Below are positions 5,921-9,900 of a DNA stretch of 9,900 nt, piece after piece. Made by a program: the position numbers and the translations under genes. Each line of letters starts with the position of its first letter. Position 1 is the first letter of the stretch. A model generated the notes under the pieces. It was not told the DNA's origin and ran no database searches. It saw only the letters and a list, made by a program, of their open reading frames with translations. The DNA is from an uncultured Desulfobacterales bacterium. Its GTDB lineage: Bacteria; Desulfobacterota; Desulfobacteria; Desulfobacterales; JAFDCJ01. The stretch is taken from NCBI GenBank assembly GCA_945787595.1, contig CALZJV010000241.1, positions 1-9,900 of the forward strand, in the 5' to 3' direction.

Positions 5921-8195
5921 CCGTAAGAGAGTCCTTATTTTAATTTTAATTATGGCTTTAAGCTCTCTGTTTGTCGCCGGGATCACCATCTTTTCCCTAT
6001 ACCAAACTGCAATTGGCGAACAGAGGGAACGGCTTGTCGAAACTGCTCAAAGTCAAGCTCGTCTTATTGAAGCCGTTGCCAGATTCAACGCTGCTTCCGG
6101 TAAGCCTGATGGGACGGAAAGTGCAACGGCGGCCACGCTGAGTCAAATAATTGAAGCGCATCAGAATTACGAGCAATCCGGCAGGACAATGGAGTTTACC
6201 CTTGCTGAACGAAGGGGTAATTCAATAATTTTTCTGTTAAGGCACCGATACGGCGACCTCAAACAGCCAAAACCAATCGATTTTGATTCGAGTTTAGCTG
6301 AGCCCATGAGACAAGCGTTATCAGGGCGCTCCGGAACATTAGTCGGCATTGATTATCGAGGAGAGCTGGTGCTGGCGGCTCACGAACCGGTTTCAGAGCT
6401 AAATTTAGGCATTGTGTCCAAGATCGATCTTTCTGAGATACGCGCGCCGTATGTGAAAGCCGCAGCGATAGCCGGATTCTTTTCAATCATAGTGGTATTT
6501 GGCGGGGCAGCCCTGTTTTTAAAGATAAGCAACCCGATGATCAAAATATTGGAGGAACACAACATCGAGCTGGCGGTGGCGAACAAAAAACTCAGGCAAG
6601 AAATAGTCGAGCGCACGCGGGTGGAAGAGGCGCTGCGCAAAAGCGAGATGAAATATCGGGATATCTATTTTAACATCCAGGATGTCTATTATGAGACAAG
6701 CCCTGATGGAATTATTCTCGAAATCAGTCCTTCCATCGAGAATTTTACCCAATATAAACACGAAGAGTTAATTGGAAAATCATTATATGACATTTATGCT
6801 GACCCTGAAGAAACGCACAGGGTTATTAATGAAGTTTTGGTAAATGGAAAGGTGAGTGATTATGAGATCAATCTAAGAGACAAAGACAATTCACAACGGC
6901 CCTGTTCCATCGTGATGATCACGATCAAAAATGAACAAGGCATTCCCCTAAAATTTACCGGCTCCATGCGGGATATTTATAATCGAAAACAGGCTGAAAA
7001 GAAAAGAAAGGATTTAGAGGAGAAGGTTGCTCGTTTACAGAAAATGGAAGCATTGGGGCTTCTTGCAGGCGGTGTGGCCCATGATCTTAACAATGTCTTG
7101 TCCGGGATAGTCGGCTATCCCGATCTATTGCTGATGGAGCTGGCGGAAGACAGCCCGTTGAGAAATCCTATTTTGAATATGAAAAGTTCAGGGCAAAAAG
7201 CTGCTGATATTGTCCAGGATCTCTTGACGCTTGCCAGAAGGGGGGTCATAACATCAGATGTCCTGAATTTAAATGACATTGTAAAGGATTACCTGGCATC
7301 TCCCGAACATGAGAGGCTGAAAGCTTTTTACTCCGGCGTTCAGATTGAGACAAACCTGGATCGCGAGTTACTCAATATCAAAGGCTCTCCTATTCACCTG
7401 AGGAAAACGATTATGAATCTGGTTTCAAACGCGGCAGAAGCTCAAGTTGCAGGGGGGAAAATTACCTTATCGACAAGGAATCAATATATAGATCGGCCCA
7501 TCAAAGGCTATGATAATATACAGGAGGGCGACTATGTTGTCATAGAGGTATCGGATAGCGGAATTGGGATAGCGACTGAAGAGCTAAATAGAATATTTGA
7601 ACCGTTTTATACAAAAAAAGTGATGGGAAGGAGCGGTACGGGCCTCGGGATGGCTGTTGTGTGGGGAACGGTTCAGGATCATCGGGGGTATATTGATATT
7701 GAAAGTAAAGAAGGCGAAGGGACCACATTCTATCTCTATTTTCCAGTTACAAGAGATAGTATCGTCGAGGAAAAATCCGTGATTCCTGTTGACGGCTATA
7801 TGGGAACAGGGCAAACCATTCTGATCGTTGATGATGTCAGGGATCAACGGGAGCTCGCCTCAAGTATGCTGACCAAGTTAGGTTATTCTGCCAAGGCCAT
7901 ATCAAGCGGAGAAGAGGCGATTGATTATTTAAAAAACAATTCCACGGCCCTTGTGCTTTTAGATATGATTATGGACCCCGGGATAGATGGCCTTGATACA
8001 TACAGGCAAATTCTCAAATTGCATCCAAAACAAAAAGCAATCATCGCCAGTGGATTTTCCGAAACAAAACGGGCCAAAGAGGCTCAAAAACTTGGAGCGG
8101 GTCAATATGTAAAAAAGCCGTATACTTTGGAAAAGATAGGAATAGCCGTCAAGAATGAGTTGGGAAGGGGAGAGGATGGGCAAATTAGAACCTAA
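5913..8195 (+). CDS. Membrane-bound hybrid sensor histidine kinase (Cache-like, PAS, HisKA, HATPase, receiver)
   Basis: This complete 760-residue hybrid kinase senses a signal outside the inner membrane or through its PAS domain. It autophosphorylates and passes phosphate to its own receiver. Membrane segments at about 8-29 and 184-204 flank a periplasmic single-Cache-like sensor (30-183). A coiled-coil linker spans 212-247 with no clear HAMP. A PAS domain covers about 246-358. The HisKA H-box has H390 in GGVAHDLNN. The ATPase domain shows the N-box around N502 and N506, DSGIGI at 548-553, EPFYT at 563-567 and GTGLGM at 575-580. The receiver (about 634-752) keeps acidic D640-D641, phospho-acceptor D684, S713 and K735. 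All key residues are intact. ATG at 5913 follows AGGAAACAGG. No separate response regulator gene lies beside it. It is divergent from the pilus operon and convergent with the helicase gene. Its signal and output partner are unknown. Confidence 0.92.
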   Translation: MSNRKRVLILILIMALSSLFVAGITIFSLYQTAIGEQRERLVETAQSQARLIEAVARFNAASGKPDGTESATAATLSQIIEAHQNYEQSGRTMEFTLAERRGNSIIFLLRHRYGDLKQPKPIDFDSSLAEPMRQALSGRSGTLVGIDYRGELVLAAHEPVSELNLGIVSKIDLSEIRAPYVKAAAIAGFFSIIVVFGGAALFLKISNPMIKILEEHNIELAVANKKLRQEIVERTRVEEALRKSEMKYRDIYFNIQDVYYETSPDGIILEISPSIENFTQYKHEELIGKSLYDIYADPEETHRVINEVLVNGKVSDYEINLRDKDNSQRPCSIVMITIKNEQGIPLKFTGSMRDIYNRKQAEKKRKDLEEKVARLQKMEALGLLAGGVAHDLNNVLSGIVGYPDLLLMELAEDSPLRNPILNMKSSGQKAADIVQDLLTLARRGVITSDVLNLNDIVKDYLASPEHERLKAFYSGVQIETNLDRELLNIKGSPIHLRKTIMNLVSNAAEAQVAGGKITLSTRNQYIDRPIKGYDNIQEGDYVVIEVSDSGIGIATEELNRIFEPFYTKKVMGRSGTGLGMAVVWGTVQDHRGYIDIESKEGEGTTFYLYFPVTRDSIVEEKSVIPVDGYMGTGQTILIVDDVRDQRELASSMLTKLGYSAKAISSGEEAIDYLKNNSTALVLLDMIMDPGIDGLDTYRQILKLHPKQKAIIASGFSETKRAKEAQKLGAGQYVKKPYTLEKIGIAVKNELGRGEDGQIRT

Positions 8196-8301
8196 TTTGA
8201 GCGATTAGATTGAATTGATCGAGTTACATACGTCACTGTATTTGCGAATCGAAGCACCTATCCACTGGGGCGACAGCTGAAAAGCCTCCCCGTGAATCAT
8301 C
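8196..8301. other. Short convergent intergenic gap
   Basis: These 106 bases separate the kinase and helicase stop codons. A GGGG run near 8268 could pair with CCCC near 8288, but the stem is short and imperfect and no T-run follows on either strand. No convincing bidirectional intrinsic terminator is visible, so termination is by another route or by a weak structure. Confidence 0.4.
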
Positions 8302-9900
8302 TCAGACCGGCGGCTGCGGCTTTTCCGCCTTCGTAATCCAGTTTTTTACTTCCAAAAAGGGATAACTCTCAAGGATACCGAAATATGGCAGTTGTTTTAT
8401 TTTCAGTTTCGAGAAAACAGGCGTATAAATACCACACAGGAATTTCGTTAAATTTACCTCGCTGAACTGCTCGCCGACTGCTTGCGTAAATTCAGCGGTA
8501 ACCGTCTTAAATTCAAACTGGGAGAGAGGCTTTATTTCGGTCGTGGTTCGCAGAACCGCTTTGCCGCTTTTACAAAAGGAGCAATGGCCGCAACGTTTTT
8601 TTGCCAGAAGTTCTCCAAAATATGCGGCAAGTTGTTTACTGATACAAGCGTCGCTTTCAAAAAAGCCGACCATGTTGTGTATGCGCTGGATCTCAAGACC
8701 TTCTTTCTTTTTGAACAAAGCATACATTTTTTCAGCCATATCATCGATATTAAAGGCCTGGGTCAGAATGTCATAGACGTCTACTGACAGCCTGGATTGG
8801 AGCTCAATCCAGCCCTTCTCCTCAAAATATTCCAGTGCGGCCAGGATCCGTTGCCGGTCCGTATTATAACTGTGAAGGATTGCCTGGATATCAACAGTGG
8901 TCCAGATTTTTTTGGTATGACAATGATCCAGGATGGCAGCAACAAACTGCTTTCGTTCCCCTTCAAAGCGGTTTTCCCCTTCAAAGCGGTTGAAGATATC
9001 TGCCGGCTTTGTTTTGTATTTTAAAGAATATTCTTCAAAATAGGTCAATTTGGGTCGAATAATTTCTTCCATCGCAAGGTAAACCAGTAGCGTTTTTAAG
9101 GGCAGGAATCTGATATTCAATTCATTTGACAGTCTAGTTGCTTTGACCTCCCAGACAAAGCCTTTATTTTCTTTTATGGTTTGAAGTAATTGAAAGATCG
9201 AATTCTTTTCCGGCGTATCGCCATAAATAAAATTTTCCAAAATATGGATGTTGTCCCGGTTGGCCAACACTTCGCACAACGCGGGCCTGCCATCTCTCCC
9301 GGAGCGGCCGATTTCCTGGCTGTAGTTTTCGATTGATTTCGGCAAATCATAGTGAATGATTCTGCGGATGTCTTTCTTATCGATTCCCATCCCGAAAGCG
9401 ATGGTTGCCACGACACAGGCCAGCGTCCCAGCCATGAATTTGTTTTGAATCTGTTCCCGATTATCGTTTTCCATGCCGGCATGATACGGGTGCGCGTTTA
9501 TGTTATTTGCGCAGAGGAATGCCGCGACGTCTTCGGCCGTTTTCTGCAAGGTGACATAAACAATGGTCGGGTCTTGCGGGTCTTTTTGAATTTTTTGAAG
9601 CAGCCGCTGTTTTTTTTCGGAAATATCCGTGGGCGTTATCTGCAAAAAAAGATTGTCGCGATAAAATCCGGTGACAGACACATTTTCCTTGGGAATATTA
9701 AATTTAGCGCACATGTCATCTCTGACCTGCGTTGTTGCCGTCGCGGTCAACAGCAGCGTCTGATTGATGCCGAATTCCGTTTGATAGGCGGGCAGTTTCA
9801 GGTATTCCGGCCGAAAATTATGCCCCCATTCGGAGATACAATGCGCTTCGTCGACAACCAACAGAGAGACATTCATTTTTTGCAGATGAGAACGAAATCT
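8302..9900 (-). CDS. recQ: RecQ-family ATP-dependent DNA helicase, 5' end beyond the window
   Basis: The visible 532 residues are the C-terminal part of a 3'-to-5' DNA helicase used in recombination and fork repair. The frame is open to the right edge, so the ATG at 9876 is internal and the Walker A part is missing. Numbering from the edge: motif II DEAHC at 17-21 with the aromatic-rich loop ISEWGHNFRPEY; motif III TATATT at 52-57; motif V AFGMGIDKKDIR; motif VI QEIGRSGRDG at 195-204, Ser replacing the usual Ala. Four zinc-type cysteines are C419, C437, C440 and C443 (CGHCSFC). They lie about 215 residues after motif VI, against roughly 50 in E. coli RecQ, so an extra, probably winged-helix region intervenes. 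No HRDC domain is evident; the tail contains LTKFLCGIYTPVFSKLK. An 18-base tandem duplication encodes NRFEGE twice. It converges on the kinase gene. Confidence 0.93.
   Translation of the reverse strand, partial: RFRSHLQKMNVSLLVVDEAHCISEWGHNFRPEYLKLPAYQTEFGINQTLLLTATATTQVRDDMCAKFNIPKENVSVTGFYRDNLFLQITPTDISEKKQRLLQKIQKDPQDPTIVYVTLQKTAEDVAAFLCANNINAHPYHAGMENDNREQIQNKFMAGTLACVVATIAFGMGIDKKDIRRIIHYDLPKSIENYSQEIGRSGRDGRPALCEVLANRDNIHILENFIYGDTPEKNSIFQLLQTIKENKGFVWEVKATRLSNELNIRFLPLKTLLVYLAMEEIIRPKLTYFEEYSLKYKTKPADIFNRFEGENRFEGERKQFVAAILDHCHTKKIWTTVDIQAILHSYNTDRQRILAALEYFEEKGWIELQSRLSVDVYDILTQAFNIDDMAEKMYALFKKKEGLEIQRIHNMVGFFESDACISKQLAAYFGELLAKKRCGHCSFCKSGKAVLRTTTEIKPLSQFEFKTVTAEFTQAVGEQFSEVNLTKFLCGIYTPVFSKLKIKQLPYFGILESYPFLEVKNWITKAEKPQPPV
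8956..8991. repeat. Perfect 18-bp tandem duplication inside the helicase gene
   Basis: TTCCCCTTCAAAGCGGTT occurs at 8956-8973 and again, without a mismatch, at 8974-8991. On the minus strand it encodes NRFEGE twice in frame. The identity of the two copies at every codon position suggests a recent slippage or unequal-exchange event. It falls in the linker region between the motor core and the zinc cysteines, where a six-residue insertion should be tolerated. Confidence 0.95.

Overview
The window looks like a moderate-GC chromosomal segment of a Gram-negative bacterium. The pilus secretin, the deep-branching style of the hybrid sensor kinase and textbook -24/-12 promoters would fit a Desulfobacterota (former Deltaproteobacteria) member. 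That taxonomic guess rests on overall character, not on a marker gene. No mobile element, CRISPR array, rRNA or convincing tRNA is visible.

Left half, minus strand (read right to left): a type IV pilus assembly cluster of the MSHA/PilMNOPQ type. It runs PilM-PilN-like fusion (5106 to 3709), PilO/MshJ-like (3709 to 3188), PilP/MshK-like (3158 to 2583) and MshL-type lipoprotein secretin (2419 to 920). A prepilin gene (699 to 121) follows after a 220-base regulatory gap. The first four form one transcription unit: 1-base overlap, then gaps of 29 and 163 bases. Together they would make the inner-membrane alignment complex, the periplasmic connector and the outer-membrane pore; the pilin is the likely cargo. 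The extension ATPase, platform protein and prepilin peptidase are not in view and may lie beyond the left edge.

Two near-consensus sigma-54 promoters face this cluster, one 88 bases upstream of the first assembly gene and one 54 bases upstream of the pilin. Both have GG and GC separated by exactly 10 bases. Machinery and pilin thus look like two separately started RpoN-dependent units. The stretch before the pilin promoter holds four inverted repeats, and the stretch before the assembly promoter holds an NtrC-like dyad.

Centre (5107-5912): an 806-base intergenic region. It holds the assembly promoter and its dyad, a GC-rich, palindrome-rich island at about 5325-5503 that may be a structured RNA, and a tiny or broken reading frame before the kinase.

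Right half: a complete membrane-bound hybrid sensor histidine kinase on the plus strand (5913-8195), then a convergent RecQ-family helicase on the minus strand (8302 to the right edge; 5' end missing). The helicase carries its zinc cysteines far downstream of the usual place and has a fresh-looking 18-base tandem duplication. The kinase is divergent from the pilus operon and could feed a regulator of it, but nothing in the sequence proves that.
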